A stretch of 64,000 nt of DNA from Vogesella sp. XCS3 (GCF_020616155.1 NZ_CP085530.1:805501-869500); one strand, 5' to 3'. Positions 8,223 through 17,895 are shown, counted from the first letter of the stretch. Made by a program: numbers and translations. Notes: generated by a model from the letters alone, not told the origin.

Positions 8223-8570
8223 ATGAAACTGACGGTCGATTACCTTCAAGAAGCACTAGAAATGCTCGGAGATATGCCGGATGCAAAGAAAGCCGAAGCC
8301 CTGAAAATCAGCAAACAGGCGCTTAGCGGCTACAAATCCGGGCGTAACGTGATGGATGACTACGCGTGCATTATGGTGGCGAACAAGCTCAACCTAGACC
8401 CGCTAGAAATCATTGCTGCAGCAAACATGGAGCGCGAAAAATCCTTTGAAAAGAAGGAGTTTTGGGCGGATTTTCGCAAAAAGATCGGCGCATTGGCCGT
8501 GGCCGGTCTGATGGTTCTGACGACGTTAATGAGCCCAGTTGAAGGCTCGAAAGCCCCCTCAGGGGTTTAG
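8223..8570 (+). CDS. Phage transcriptional regulator, DUF3693-like, with C-terminal membrane segment
   Basis: The 115-residue protein's residues 1-65 look like a Cro/C1-type helix-turn-helix (LQEALEMLGDMPDAKKAEALKISKQALSGYKSGRNVMDD). A basic linker and a hydrophobic segment near 88-105 (IGALAVAGLMVLTTLMSP) follow. Similar small regulators with a membrane-like tail are found as the divergent gene of inoviruses (DUF3693 type). It probably controls lysogeny through the paired operators just upstream. The stop is 5 bases from the dif-like site. Confidence 0.75.
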   Translation: MKLTVDYLQEALEMLGDMPDAKKAEALKISKQALSGYKSGRNVMDDYACIMVANKLNLDPLEIIAAANMEREKSFEKKEFWADFRKKIGALAVAGLMVLTTLMSPVEGSKAPSGV

Positions 8571-8575
8571 TATTT

Positions 8576-8603
8576 ACGTCGTATAATGTTTATTATGTCA
8601 AAT
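8576..8603 (+). other. dif: XerCD dif-like recombination site (phage attachment site)
   Basis: The 28-bp site has left arm ACGTCGTATAA, centre TGTTTA and right arm TTATGTCAAAT. The right (XerD) arm matches E. coli dif (TTATGTTAAAT) at 10 of 11 positions, the centre at 5 of 6 (TGTATA) and the left arm at 6 of 11, including its inner ATAA. It lies exactly at the border between phage regulator and core genome. Filamentous phages such as CTXphi and the Neisseria Nf phages integrate at dif by using host XerC/XerD. It could be the chromosomal dif itself or the attR hybrid. Confidence 0.8.
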
Positions 8604-8664
8604 TCAGTACGGAAAACGGCCTCCTTTTGCCCCTCTGGTCACCACTCTCCCTTGGCTATCATTA

Positions 8665-8723
8665 ATGCTGGCGCCTGGAGCTGGATGGCAAGAGCATCGC
8701 CATCCAGCTTCAAGCGCCAGCAT
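8665..8723. repeat. Long two-step hairpin between dif and recJ
   Basis: The outer arms are ATGCTGGCGC (8665-8674) and GCGCCAGCAT (8714-8723), and the inner arms GCTGGATGGC (8680-8689) and GCCATCCAGC (8699-8708). They are separated by a symmetric 5x5 internal loop and capped by a 9-base loop. There are 20 perfect base pairs in total and no T-run. It lies 5 bases past the recJ stop, so it could protect or end the recJ mRNA or be a REP-like element. Confidence 0.6.
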
Positions 8724-8728
8724 CGGGC

Positions 8729-10414
8729 TTATGTCGCAACGTGCTGCAGGTAAATTTGCAGCTCTTTGCGGCCTTGCCATTCGTTGGCCGCAAGTTGGTA
8801 GACGGCGTGAATTTCTTCTGGCAGCCACTCGGTACGGTTGAACACCATACCGTCGCATTGCACGCCATCTTTGGCTAGCCGCAGTTTGAGATGTTTGTCG
8901 CCAACCATGCGTTGACTGATGACCTGGAACTTGTCCTGGAATGTGGGCGGCGCAAAGCCTTGGCCCCATACCTCGGCAGCCAGTGCTTCTGCCGTGGGCA
9001 GGTTCAGCTCCCTGGCGCTGAGGCTGCCGTCTGTTTCCAGCGTGCGTGTCAAGGTGCTTTCGTCCAGCAGGCTTTGCGCCACCTCTTCGAAAGCCTGCTG
9101 GAATGCCGATAAGGACTGTTCGGCAATAGTCAGCCCTGCTGCCATGGCGTGGCCGCCAAATTTCAGGATCATGCCAGGGTGGCGTTTGTACACCAGATCC
9201 AGCGCGTCCCGCAGGTGAAAGCCGGGTATCGAGCGCCCTGACCCTTTGATTTCGCCCTCGTCGCCAGGGGCGAAAACGATGGTTGGCCGGTGGTATTTTT
9301 CTTTCAGGCGAGAGGCCACGATGCCTACTACGCCCTGGTGCCAGTCATCGCGGTACAGTGCTAGTGTGTAGCGCTTGTCGGCATCGATGGTAGATAGCGC
9401 CGCCAAGGCTTCGTCCTGCATGCCGTGTTCGATCTGGCGACGTTCACGGTTGAGGCGGTCCAGCTCTTGCGCCAGCCGCATGGCTTCCTCTTCGCTACCG
9501 GCCAGCAGGCAGGCTATGCCCAGGCTCATGTCGTCCAGGCGCCCTGCCGCATTCAGCCTGGGCCCCAGGGTAAAGCCCAGGTCAAAGGTGTTGGCTTTGT
9601 GCGCTGCGCGACCGGCGACACGAAACAATGCGGCAATGCCGGGTGCCATGCGCCCTGCCCGCATTCTGCGCAGCCCGTTATCTACCAGGATGCGGTTGTT
9701 GCGATCCAGCCGGACCACGTCGGCTACCGTGCCTAGCGCCACGATGTCCAGCAGCTCGCCCAGGTTTGGCTCGGGGTTGGCCGCAAAGTGGCCGCGCTGG
9801 CGCAGCTCGGCGCGCAGTGCCATCAGTACGTAAAACATCACCCCCACCCCTGCCAGGTTTTTGGAGGGGAACTCGCAGCCTGGCTGGTTGGGGTTCACGA
9901 TCAGCGCATCCGGCAGTGTGTCACCCGGCAGGTGATGATCGGTGATCAGTACCTCGATGCCGCGCTGCTTGGCAGCCTCTACACCCGCCACGCTGGCGAT
10001 GCCGTTATCCACGGTAACAATGATGTCTGGCTGGCTTTGTGCGGCCAACTCGACGATTCCCGGTGTGAGCCCATAGCCGTACTCGAAACGGTTGGGCACG
10101 ATGAAATCAATCACGCCACCCATGGCGGCCAGGCCTTTTACTGCCACGGTGCAGGCGGTGGCGCCATCGGCATCGTAATCGGCGACCACCAGCATGCGCT
10201 GCTTCTGGTGGATGGCATCGGCCAGCCGCACGGCCATGGCCTGGACATTCTTCATGCTGTGATAAGGCAGCAGGCCTTTGAGGGCGTAATCCACATCGCT
10301 GGCACTTTCGATGCCACGAGCGGCGTACAGGCGCGCCATGAGCGGGTGTATGCCCTGCTCGCACAAGTTCTGTTGGCAGTTGGCTGGGGAGCTACGGGTG
10401 GTGATCTGGGTCAT
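8729..10414 (-). CDS. recJ: Single-stranded-DNA-specific exonuclease RecJ
   Basis: The ATG at 10414 gives 561 residues, the normal RecJ length; the long open frame upstream (to 10717) overlaps the neighbouring gene and is rejected. The 5'-3' ssDNA exonuclease acts in RecFOR recombination, base excision and mismatch repair. DHH-family motifs are present: VADYDADG (about 77-84), VTVDNGIAS, LITDHH (159-161), LDIVALGTVADVV and the DHHA1 GGHAMAAGLTI. Its start overlaps the stop of the upstream gene (ATGA), so the two are translated as a pair. Confidence 0.96.
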   Translation of the reverse strand: MTQITTRSSPANCQQNLCEQGIHPLMARLYAARGIESASDVDYALKGLLPYHSMKNVQAMAVRLADAIHQKQRMLVVADYDADGATACTVAVKGLAAMGGVIDFIVPNRFEYGYGLTPGIVELAAQSQPDIIVTVDNGIASVAGVEAAKQRGIEVLITDHHLPGDTLPDALIVNPNQPGCEFPSKNLAGVGVMFYVLMALRAELRQRGHFAANPEPNLGELLDIVALGTVADVVRLDRNNRILVDNGLRRMRAGRMAPGIAALFRVAGRAAHKANTFDLGFTLGPRLNAAGRLDDMSLGIACLLAGSEEEAMRLAQELDRLNRERRQIEHGMQDEALAALSTIDADKRYTLALYRDDWHQGVVGIVASRLKEKYHRPTIVFAPGDEGEIKGSGRSIPGFHLRDALDLVYKRHPGMILKFGGHAMAAGLTIAEQSLSAFQQAFEEVAQSLLDESTLTRTLETDGSLSARELNLPTAEALAAEVWGQGFAPPTFQDKFQVISQRMVGDKHLKLRLAKDGVQCDGMVFNRTEWLPEEIHAVYQLAANEWQGRKELQIYLQHVAT

Positions 10415-11418
10415 TGCGGGTACAGGGTGGCTAAAGGTTGGCCGGATAGCCAGAATTTCCATAGCTGGCGCGGCGTAATGCGCAGGGTAAAGCCGGCTTC
10501 GCCGTCGCAACTGAGTTCGAGCGATTGTAGCTGGCCGGCCTTGAGTGCGGCCAGCATGGGGGCGAACCAGTCTTGCTCCAGCCGCTTGATCGTTTCGCGC
10601 CAGCCCCAGGCGTCGCAAAATTGTGCTGCAGCTTCCAACTGATCCAGTACCACATGAACATGCTCGCCTTGCAGGCCGGCAAACTGGTAGGGGGCGGCGT
10701 CTATCGCCATGCCACATTCTGTGGCGAGTGCCAGATAGAGCGGGTTGTCACTATATAACAGCGGGGCAAAGGCCTGCGGCGCCTGGCTGTCGCTGCCCTG
10801 CTCCCCCCAAAGCCATACGCTGTTTACCGGCGTGTCGCCGCGAAGCTCACGGGCATCGTTGGCCGCATGGGTATAAAGCAGCATCTGCATTTCATTGAGA
10901 TAGCGGCTCCAGCGCATACCGTTCTGCCCGCCGGGTAGGTGGTGGTTGATGTCCTGGCCGATAACATCCGGCAGCGGCGTAAAGCTGGCCCCGGTTGCTG
11001 CTGGTAATGAAATGAACCAGCGTGCGGGCGTGGGTGCGTGAAAAACGAAACCGTCTTCGGCAAAAAGCTGGTTGAGGCTGCCAACAAGCTGGTCGGCTTC
11101 GTGCTGTGCCAGGTTCATGATGCCTACATCACCCAGCAGAGCGCGGTCACGGTCTACCCGCAGGTTAACCGGGTCTGCAATAAGCCAATGCCGGCCTGCG
11201 GTAGATAACCCTGCCTGCCGCGCCAGGGTGGCGGCCACCGCAAGCTCGGGCAGATTGAAGCTGTGCAACAGGTGCTCGCTTGGGTGGGCTGGGTGTGCGC
11301 TACGTTGGCCGCGCGCCAAGAGTAAGGAAAGTGCCGGGGTGCTCAGGTCGCGGCACAGGCTTGCGCCATCGTGGGCGTCGTACCAGGCCAGGCCGGGCAG
11401 GTGCAAGGTGAGTTTCAT
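10411..11418 (-). CDS. RpfE-like protein upstream of recJ
   Basis: The 335-residue cytoplasmic protein has no signal sequence. Recognisable stretches are LHLPGLAWYDAHDG at the start, HWLIADPVNLRVDRDRALLGD near residue 80, and LWGEQGS near 205. This fits the proteobacterial family annotated as RpfE or phosphoglycerate-mutase-like, which sits next to recJ in Xanthomonas and betaproteobacteria. No enzymatic activity is established for the family as far as I know. The four-base overlap with recJ suggests coexpression; a link to DNA repair is inference. Confidence 0.65.
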   Translation of the reverse strand: MKLTLHLPGLAWYDAHDGASLCRDLSTPALSLLLARGQRSAHPAHPSEHLLHSFNLPELAVAATLARQAGLSTAGRHWLIADPVNLRVDRDRALLGDVGIMNLAQHEADQLVGSLNQLFAEDGFVFHAPTPARWFISLPAATGASFTPLPDVIGQDINHHLPGGQNGMRWSRYLNEMQMLLYTHAANDARELRGDTPVNSVWLWGEQGSDSQAPQAFAPLLYSDNPLYLALATECGMAIDAAPYQFAGLQGEHVHVVLDQLEAAAQFCDAWGWRETIKRLEQDWFAPMLAALKAGQLQSLELSCDGEAGFTLRITPRQLWKFWLSGQPLATLYPQ

Positions 11419-11688
11419 AAAGGTGCCGGGCTGATTTTTATTTTTAACAAAACAATTTTAGATGCGTGTCGAACCATTATCCGCTGCGCACTGTCTCTTG
11501 GTGCAGGTTTCACTGCCAGTTTGACTAGTGGGTTGATTTGGCTAGGGTTTCTGGTTTGCAGTGGCGCGACGATTTTGCTAGCATGCCCTGCTTTGATATT
11601 TTCTGCTGCAAAAGGCGTAGTTTTGCAGCGCAGTATTTAAGCTGATTCGTTTTGCGATGAAGGCTTATGCCACACGAGTCGACTGAAC

Positions 11689-13023
11689 ATGAATTATCGC
11701 AAACTGCTGGGCTTCCCGCAAAAGTGGGTGGCGCAGCTGATAAATAACCCCATGACCTGGCTGGGTGCCGCTGCCAGCTTGCCGTTTATGGGGGCGCTAA
11801 CCGCACTGGCCATTACCCAGGAGCAGACGCTTCCGCAACCTGCGGCACCTTTGGCGCAGCAGGTTACCGAGCAGCTGACGCTGCCGGCACTGCCGACAAC
11901 CCAGGCTTCAGGTCTGCGTTACTGGCGGGATGAGGCAGTACAGCGCGGCGACACGATTGCACGCCTGCTAAACCGCCTGGGCGTAGACGATGGCGAGGCG
12001 ACGCGCTTCATTCACGCCAGCCCGCTATCGCGCGACCTGCTGAAGCTGCGTACTGGCGCCACCTTGTCGGTAGAACTGAACGACCAGGGTGAGCTGTTCG
12101 GCCTGCGTTTTCTGAATGATGACGAGAATGGCGAGAAGATACTGGTGGTGATCGAGAAAAAAGGCGATCAATGGCAAGCCAGCGCCGACGCGCCCGAGAT
12201 GCAGACGGTACAGACCGTGCGCTCCGTACTGGTAAAAACCAGTGCCACCGGCGCATTGGCGCAGGCGCGCGTGCCAGTGGAGGTACGTACCGGCTTGTCG
12301 GAGATTTTTGCCGACCAGTTCCCGCTAACTGAATTGCGCGCGGGCGACAAGATCAGCCTGGTATACGAAACCTTGCAATACAAAGGTACGCCACTGGCCA
12401 GCGGCAATATTCTGGGCGCCGAGATCGTGCGCAGCGGCAAGGTTTACCAGGCATTTTATTTTGAGCACGATAGCGAATCGGGCGCGTATTACGATGCGGC
12501 CGGCAAGCCGTTGAAAAAAGGCTTTACCATGCAGCCGGTTGCAGCCCGCATCAGCTCGGGCTTTGGCATGCGCTTTCACCCTATTTTGCGCTCGCTGCGC
12601 ATGCACGAAGGGGTAGACTACGCGGCCGCCAGCGGCACGCCGATTGCCGCCCCGTCTGACGCCACGGTGGCAACGGTGGCGCAGCAAAGTGGTTATGGCA
12701 ATGTGGTAGTGCTGAAGCACAGCAATAAATTATCCACGCTGTACGCGCATATGAGCGCCTTCCAGCCGGGCCTGCGCGCCGGGGCAAAAGTAAAAGCCGG
12801 CGACATTATCGGCTTTGTCGGTAGCACCGGCCGCTCTACCGGGCCGCATCTGCATATGGAAGTGCTGATCGATGGGCAGCCTGTCGACCCTGCCACGACT
12901 GCCCTGCCTGTACCGGGCCTGACACCCGTCCAGCGCTTGGCCTTCCGCCAGGGTAGCGTTAAGCTTGCGGCCAACCTTCAGCTGCTCAGGGATATTCCGG
13001 TCAGCGTGGCGCAGCTCGACTAA
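11689..13023 (+). CDS. M23 murein DD-endopeptidase, MepM-like
   Basis: The 444-residue protein has an N-terminal membrane anchor around 28-50 (PMTWLGAAASLPFMGALTALAI), a LysM/OapA-like region around 80-190 (RGDTIARLLNRLGV) and a C-terminal peptidase M23 domain. Zinc and catalytic motifs are visible: HxxxxxxxHEGVDY near 295-310 and GPHLHMEV near 385-392. Such periplasmic enzymes cut peptidoglycan cross-links during growth. The neighbour anmK recycles the resulting anhydro-muramyl sugars, a common betaproteobacterial pairing. The 270 bases upstream hold no gene. Confidence 0.9.
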   Translation: MNYRKLLGFPQKWVAQLINNPMTWLGAAASLPFMGALTALAITQEQTLPQPAAPLAQQVTEQLTLPALPTTQASGLRYWRDEAVQRGDTIARLLNRLGVDDGEATRFIHASPLSRDLLKLRTGATLSVELNDQGELFGLRFLNDDENGEKILVVIEKKGDQWQASADAPEMQTVQTVRSVLVKTSATGALAQARVPVEVRTGLSEIFADQFPLTELRAGDKISLVYETLQYKGTPLASGNILGAEIVRSGKVYQAFYFEHDSESGAYYDAAGKPLKKGFTMQPVAARISSGFGMRFHPILRSLRMHEGVDYAAASGTPIAAPSDATVATVAQQSGYGNVVVLKHSNKLSTLYAHMSAFQPGLRAGAKVKAGDIIGFVGSTGRSTGPHLHMEVLIDGQPVDPATTALPVPGLTPVQRLAFRQGSVKLAANLQLLRDIPVSVAQLD

Positions 13024-13042
13024 CCCTGCCCACCCATGCATC

Positions 13043-13074
13043 GCCCTGGCAGCTTCATTAGCCAGGGCTTTTTT
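13043..13074 (+). terminator. Terminator after mepM that also forms the anmK leader
   Basis: The stem GCCCTGGC (13043-13050) / GCCAGGGC (13061-13068) has a 10-base loop and six Ts. The anmK ATG follows at once at 13075, and the AGGG of the stem is the only Shine-Dalgarno candidate. Confidence 0.85.
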
Positions 13075-14184
13075 ATGTCTGAGATTTATATCGGTTTGAT
13101 GTCCGGCACCAGCCTGGACGGTGTGGACGCCCTTGTCGTGGACTTTGCGCATAGCCCTATGCGCGTACTGGGCGAAGCATTTGTACCCTATCCCGCCGCG
13201 GTACGTGAACAGGTGCTAACGCTGCAACCGGTGGGGCATGACGAGCTGGCGCGCAGCGCTTTGCTGGGCAATACGCTAGCCACACTTTATGCCCAGGCTG
13301 TGCAGCAGGCGCTGCACACTACCGGCTTGGTGGCCGCCGATATCCGGGCGGTACTGTGCCACGGGCAGACCATCCGCCATGCTCCGCAGCAGGGCTATAC
13401 CCTGCAAATTGGCAATCACGCCTTGCTGGCCGAGCTATGCGGCATTGATGTGATTGGCGATGTGCGCAGCCGCGATGTAGCGGCAGGCGGGCAAGGTGCG
13501 CCGCTTGTGCCCGCTTTTCATCAGGCGGTGTTTGCCAGTGCCACGGTGCCACGTGTCATCCTGAATATTGGCGGCATTGCCAACCTGACCCGCCTGAGCC
13601 CAGGCCAGCCGGTAATCGGTTTTGATACCGGGCCGGGCAATATGCTGATGGATGCCTGGATCCGCCGCCACCGCGGCCTGGACTACGATGCATCGGGCGC
13701 GTGGGCGGCCAGCGGGCAGGTGCAAAGTACCTTGCTGCAGCGTTTGCTCGCAGAGCCCTACTTTGCGGCCAACCTGCCCAAAAGCACGGGGCGGGACTTG
13801 TTTGATCTGCCCTGGCTGGATGCCCATCTGTCCGCACACGCCCGCCAGCACGGGGCGGTGCCGGATGCCGATGTGCAGGCGACGCTGCTGGCATTGACCA
13901 CCCACAGTATTGCCTTGGCCGTGCAGCGCTTTGCCCCTTGCTGCAGGGAGTTGTATGTCTGCGGCGGCGGGGCGCAGAACCCTGTACTGATGGCCAGTCT
14001 TGCGGCCAACCTGCCGGGTATTCATATCGACACTACCGAGGCGCTGGGCCTGGGGCCGCAACAAGTGGAGGCGGCCGCCTTTGCCTGGCTGGGCTGGTGC
14101 TTCTGCCATCGCAAGCCGGCCAACCTGCCGGAAGTCACCGGCGCGCGCGGTTTGCGCGTGCTTGGCGCACTTTATCCGTATTAA
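13075..14184 (+). CDS. anmK: Anhydro-N-acetylmuramic acid kinase
   Basis: This 369-residue cytosolic enzyme phosphorylates and opens 1,6-anhydroMurNAc to MurNAc-6-phosphate in cell-wall recycling. The ATP-binding signature GLMSGTSLDGVD lies at 7-18. NIGGIANLT and GFDTGPGNMLMD follow, and a conserved CGGGAQNP near the C-terminus. I use the ATG at 13075 rather than an in-frame ATG at 13036, because the family starts just before YIGLMSGTS and 13036 lies before the terminator stem. It carries two copies of the dispersed 10-mer. Confidence 0.95.
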   Translation: MSEIYIGLMSGTSLDGVDALVVDFAHSPMRVLGEAFVPYPAAVREQVLTLQPVGHDELARSALLGNTLATLYAQAVQQALHTTGLVAADIRAVLCHGQTIRHAPQQGYTLQIGNHALLAELCGIDVIGDVRSRDVAAGGQGAPLVPAFHQAVFASATVPRVILNIGGIANLTRLSPGQPVIGFDTGPGNMLMDAWIRRHRGLDYDASGAWAASGQVQSTLLQRLLAEPYFAANLPKSTGRDLFDLPWLDAHLSAHARQHGAVPDADVQATLLALTTHSIALAVQRFAPCCRELYVCGGGAQNPVLMASLAANLPGIHIDTTEALGLGPQQVEAAAFAWLGWCFCHRKPANLPEVTGARGLRVLGALYPY

Positions 14185-14257
14185 ATGTAAAGTGATCGAT
14201 AAGATACCGGGTAAATTGCCGATATAATGCATGGCTGACTTCATACATTAAATAACA

Positions 14258-16555
14258 ATGCGCCTGTTCAAGCGTAAAGCTGCCGTACGAAATACCCAAC
14301 CCCTGCCACCCAAGCTTACCGCCCTGCTGCGCGAAGCCTGGTGGTTGCTCATGGCTGTTACTGCTGTTTATCTGGTTATCACACTGGCCAGTTTCAGCCC
14401 GGCTGACCCTAGCTGGTCGCATAGCTCGGCAGATACGCAAATCCGCAACTACGGCGGCACCTTTGGCGCCTGGCTGTCTGACATCTTGCTCTACCTGTTT
14501 GGTTACGCTGCGTGGCTGCTGGTGGGCTTCTGCCTGTTCGCCATTGCTTGGGGCTACCGCAAGATCGAGCAAGCCGACTTCCAGACTGGCCCCATGACCT
14601 GGGCCGCGCTGCTGGGTTTCCTGGTAACCCTTGTCAGCGTAGCCAGCATCGAGGCGCTGATACTGGGCAATAAGGCACTGGCGCTGCCGGCAGGGGCAGG
14701 CGGCATGCTGGGCAAGTCGCTTGGCTACGCCGCCGCACATGCTTTTGGTGGTACCGGGGCGGGTCTGCTCCTGCTGGTGCTGGCTGCCATTGGCACCTCG
14801 CTGTTTACCGGCTTGTCCTGGCTGAACCTGATGGAAAGCCTGGGCGGCAAGATTGAAGACGCTACTGTCGGTGCATGGCAAGCGTGGCAGGCCAGCAAAG
14901 ACCGCGAAATCGGCCGCGAGGTAGCCAAGCAGCGCGAAGAAAAAGTGGTGCAGGAAAAGAAAAAAATCGACGAAAAGCCACCGGTGCGCATAGAAGCCCC
15001 TGTGCTCGAGGTGCCGGTGTCGCCCAAGGCAGTCAAGCCGGTTCAGCAGTCGCTGTTTGCCGCCCCGGGTGATGAGGCCTTGCCGGGCCTTACCCTGCTG
15101 GCTCCGCCGAAGGAGCAAGGTGAACCGGTATCCGCCGAAACCGTGGAATACACCTCGCGCCTGATCGAGCGCAAGCTGGCTGACTTTGGCGTGGATGTAA
15201 AGGTCATCGCCGCCTACCCTGGCCCGGTGATTACGCGCTATGAAATCGAGCCTGCCATCGGCGTAAAGGGCGCGCAGATCGTCAACCTGATGAAGGACCT
15301 GGCGCGCGCGCTGAGCCTGGTGTCTATCCGCGTGGTGGAAACCATCCCGGGTAAAACCTATATGGGGCTGGAGCTACCCAACCCGAAACGCCAGATTGTG
15401 CGCATGTCCGAAATCGTGGGCTCGGAAAGCTACCAGAACATGCCGTCCAAGCTGGCCATGGCGCTGGGCAAGGATATTGCAGGTCAACCGGTATCGGCCG
15501 ACCTGGCTAAAATGCCGCACGTACTGGTGGCGGGTACTACCGGCTCAGGCAAATCGGTAGCGATCAACGCCATGATTCTGTCGGTGCTATATAAAGCCAC
15601 GCCAAAAGAAGCCCGCCTGATCATGGTGGACCCGAAAATGCTGGAGCTATCGGTATACGAAGGCATTCCGCATTTGCTGGCTCCCGTGGTAACCGACATG
15701 AAGCAAGCGGCCAACGCGCTGAACTGGTGCGTGGGGGAAATGGAGCGTCGCTATCGCCTGATGTCCAAACTGGGTGTGCGTAACCTTGCGGGTTTTAACC
15801 AGAAGATTCGTGACGCCGAAAAAGCCGGCGAGAAGATACCCAATCCGTTCAGCCTGACCCCCGACATGCCGGAGCCGCTGGAAGCGCTGCCGCTGATCGT
15901 GGTGGTAATTGACGAACTGGCCGACCTGATGATGGTTGCCGGCAAAAAGATCGAAGAACTGATTGCACGCCTGGCGCAGAAGGCACGTGCGGCGGGCATC
16001 CACCTTATTTTGGCCACCCAGCGCCCGTCGGTAGACGTGATCACCGGCCTGATCAAAGCCAACATCCCGACCCGCATTGCCTTCCAGGTGTCCAGCAAGA
16101 TTGATAGCCGCACCATTCTGGACCAAATGGGCGCTGAAACCCTGCTGGGGCAAGGTGATATGCTGTACCAACCACCCGGCACCAACTATCCGCTGCGCGT
16201 GCACGGTGCTTTTGTGGCCGATGAAGAGGTGCATCACGTGGTGGAGTTCCTCAAGACCACGGGTGAACCGGACTACGTCGACGGCATCCTCACCGGCACA
16301 CCGGAAGGCGATGATGCAGGGGGTGAAATGGGCGCTGCCGGCGGCGGCGACATGGAGGCAGACCCGCTGTACGACGAGGCGGTGGCCATTGTGCTTAAAA
16401 CCCGCAAAGCGTCCATCTCATCGGTACAGCGCCAACTACGCATAGGCTATAACCGCGCCGCCCGACTGATTGAGCAAATGGAAGCTACCGGTATCGTATC
16501 TGCCATGGAAACTAATGGTAACCGCAGCGTACTGGTACCCATGCGCGAGGAATAA
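14258..16555 (+). CDS. ftsK: DNA translocase FtsK
   Basis: The 765-residue protein has an N-terminal domain with about four membrane helices (residues 28-190), a charged linker rich in Glu/Lys, and the RecA-like motor. Walker A GTTGSGKS is near 426-433, Walker [14 protein letters not shown], and the C-terminal winged-helix gamma domain (about 700-765; [26 protein letters not shown]) binds KOPS and activates XerD at dif. FtsK links septation with chromosome dimer resolution. Its closeness to the dif-like site 5.7 kb away is notable. A TATAAT lies at 14223-14228. A terminator follows the gene. Confidence 0.97.
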   Translation: MRLFKRKAAVRNTQPLPPKLTALLREAWWLLMAVTAVYLVITLASFSPADPSWSHSSADTQIRNYGGTFGAWLSDILLYLFGYAAWLLVGFCLFAIAWGYRKIEQADFQTGPMTWAALLGFLVTLVSVASIEALILGNKALALPAGAGGMLGKSLGYAAAHAFGGTGAGLLLLVLAAIGTSLFTGLSWLNLMESLGGKIEDATVGAWQAWQASKDREIGREVAKQREEKVVQEKKKIDEKPPVRIEAPVLEVPVSPKAVKPVQQSLFAAPGDEALPGLTLLAPPKEQGEPVSAETVEYTSRLIERKLADFGVDVKVIAAYPGPVITRYEIEPAIGVKGAQIVNLMKDLARALSLVSIRVVETIPGKTYMGLELPNPKRQIVRMSEIVGSESYQNMPSKLAMALGKDIAGQPVSADLAKMPHVLVAGTTGSGKSVAINAMILSVLYKATPKEARLIMVDPKMLELSVYEGIPHLLAPVVTDMKQAANALNWCVGEMERRYRLMSKLGVRNLAGFNQKIRDAEKAGEKIPNPFSLTPDMPEPLEALPLIVVVIDELADLMMVAGKKIEELIARLAQKARAAGIHLILATQRPSVDVITGLIKANIPTRIAFQVSSKIDSRTILDQMGAETLLGQGDMLYQPPGTNYPLRVHGAFVADEEVHHVVEFLKTTGEPDYVDGILTGTPEGDDAGGEMGAAGGGDMEADPLYDEAVAIVLKTRKASISSVQRQLRIGYNRAARLIEQMEATGIVSAMETNGNRSVLVPMREE

Positions 16556-16575
16556 GCACCCTGCCCTTTTCATCT

Positions 16576-16605
16576 GCAATGGCCGCCCTGCGGCCATTGC
16601 TTTTT
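16576..16605 (+). terminator. Rho-independent terminator after ftsK
   Basis: An 11-bp stem GCAATGGCCGC / GCGGCCATTGC with loop CCT is followed by TTTTT. Confidence 0.9.
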
Positions 16606-16653
16606 ATCGCTAGCCGGTTAAGCTAGGCGCACTCGTTTTGTACTGGACAAATC

Positions 16654-17739
16654 ATGCCCGCACTGCTGAAAGAACCCGCATTTCGCCACGACTACACGCC
16701 CAAAACAGGCATTCTGCTCATCAACCTGGGCACGCCTGCTGCACCCACTGCCAAAGCACTGCGCCCTTATCTCAAGCAGTTTCTGTCCGATAGCCGGGTA
16801 ATTGAAATCCCCAAGGCAATCTGGTGGTTCATTCTCAATGGCATCATCCTGAATGTGCGCCCGGCAAAAAGCGCGGCAAAATACGCCACCATCTGGACCC
16901 CGGATGGTTCCCCCCTGCTGGTGCACACCCAAAAGCAAACCACACTGCTCAAAGGCTTGCTGGGCGAACAAGGCATGCGCAACCTGGTGGTGGACTACGC
17001 CATGCGTTATGGGCAGCCATCCGTCGAGCAAACCATGCTCAAGATGCGGGAAGCCGGCGTGGAGCGCCTGCTGGTCATACCGCTCTACCCGCAATACGCA
17101 GGTTCGTCCAGTGCCACGGCACTGGACGATGTATTCCGCACATTGCAAAAAATGCGCAATATGCCGGAGGTACGCACCGTGCGCCACTTCCACGACCATC
17201 CTGCTTATATACAAGCACTGGCCGATAGCGTGCGGGAGCACTGGCGCCTGAATGGCCGCGCAGAAAAGCTGGTAATGAGCTTTCATGGCGTGCCACGTTT
17301 CACGCTGGACAAAGGCGACCCCTATCACTGCGAATGCCTAAAAACCGGCCGCTTGTTGGCCGAAGAACTGGGGCTGAGCAAGTCGGAATACGTTGTCAGC
17401 TTCCAGAGCCGGTTTGGCCAGGCAGAGTGGATCAAGCCCTATACCACCGAGGTGCTCACACAGCTGGCACGTGATGGCGTATCCAGAATTGACGTCATGT
17501 GCCCTGGCTTTGTGGGCGACTGCCTGGAAACCCTGGAAGAAATTGCCATGGAAGGAAAAGAAGATTTCCTGACTCACGGCGGCAAGGAATACCGCTATAT
17601 CGCCTGCCTGAACGAGCGCCCGGCATGGATTACCGCCCTGGCAGAGATCGCTGCGGCCAACCTGGGTGGCTGGATAACAACACCGGATGATGCAGAAATG
17701 CGACAGCTACGTGCCCGCAGCTGTGGCGCAAAAAGCTAG
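16654..17739 (+). CDS. hemH: Ferrochelatase
   Basis: The 361-residue enzyme inserts Fe2+ into protoporphyrin IX, the last step of heme synthesis. Motifs are [14 protein letters not shown] at the start, [21 protein letters not shown], the active-site His in [27 protein letters not shown] and [16 protein letters not shown]. The length is typical. The gene stands alone between terminators, with its own short leader of about 50 bases. It contains one copy of the dispersed 10-mer near its end. Confidence 0.97.
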   Translation: MPALLKEPAFRHDYTPKTGILLINLGTPAAPTAKALRPYLKQFLSDSRVIEIPKAIWWFILNGIILNVRPAKSAAKYATIWTPDGSPLLVHTQKQTTLLKGLLGEQGMRNLVVDYAMRYGQPSVEQTMLKMREAGVERLLVIPLYPQYAGSSSATALDDVFRTLQKMRNMPEVRTVRHFHDHPAYIQALADSVREHWRLNGRAEKLVMSFHGVPRFTLDKGDPYHCECLKTGRLLAEELGLSKSEYVVSFQSRFGQAEWIKPYTTEVLTQLARDGVSRIDVMCPGFVGDCLETLEEIAMEGKEDFLTHGGKEYRYIACLNERPAWITALAEIAAANLGGWITTPDDAEMRQLRARSCGAKS

Positions 17740-17760
17740 AAAAAGGCTAATTTTTTTCAC

Positions 17761-17787
17761 AAAGGCGCACCTCAATGGTGCGCCTTT
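17761..17787 (+). terminator. Terminator after hemH
   Basis: The stem is AAAGGCGCACC-TCAAT-GGTGCGCCTTT. It is preceded by a T-run at 17751-17757, so it could also work on the other strand. Confidence 0.85.
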
Positions 17788-17847
17788 GTTCATTTATGAA
17801 AACTTTGTTCAATAAGTGCATGGTGCAGCACACCATAAAGAGGCATG

Positions 17848-17884
17848 CGACAAAATTGTGTCGAACAATATTCAAAACATTGTT
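17848..17884. promoter_or_regulatory. Two inverted repeats upstream of the binding-protein genes
   Basis: CGACA-N6-TGTCG (17848-17863) is followed by AACAAT-N9-ATTGTT (17864-17884), just upstream of a good promoter. They are possible regulator binding sites; the regulator is unknown. Confidence 0.35.
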
Positions 17885-17895
17885 TGCGACCTTCG

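Noticed and set aside
10415..10717. N-terminal extension of recJ
   Set aside because: It overlaps the rpfE-like gene in another frame, and the RecJ family starts at the ATG at 10414.
11371..11640. 89-codon frame before mepM
   Set aside because: It begins inside the antisense of the rpfE-like gene and shows no family; the region is better read as a leader.
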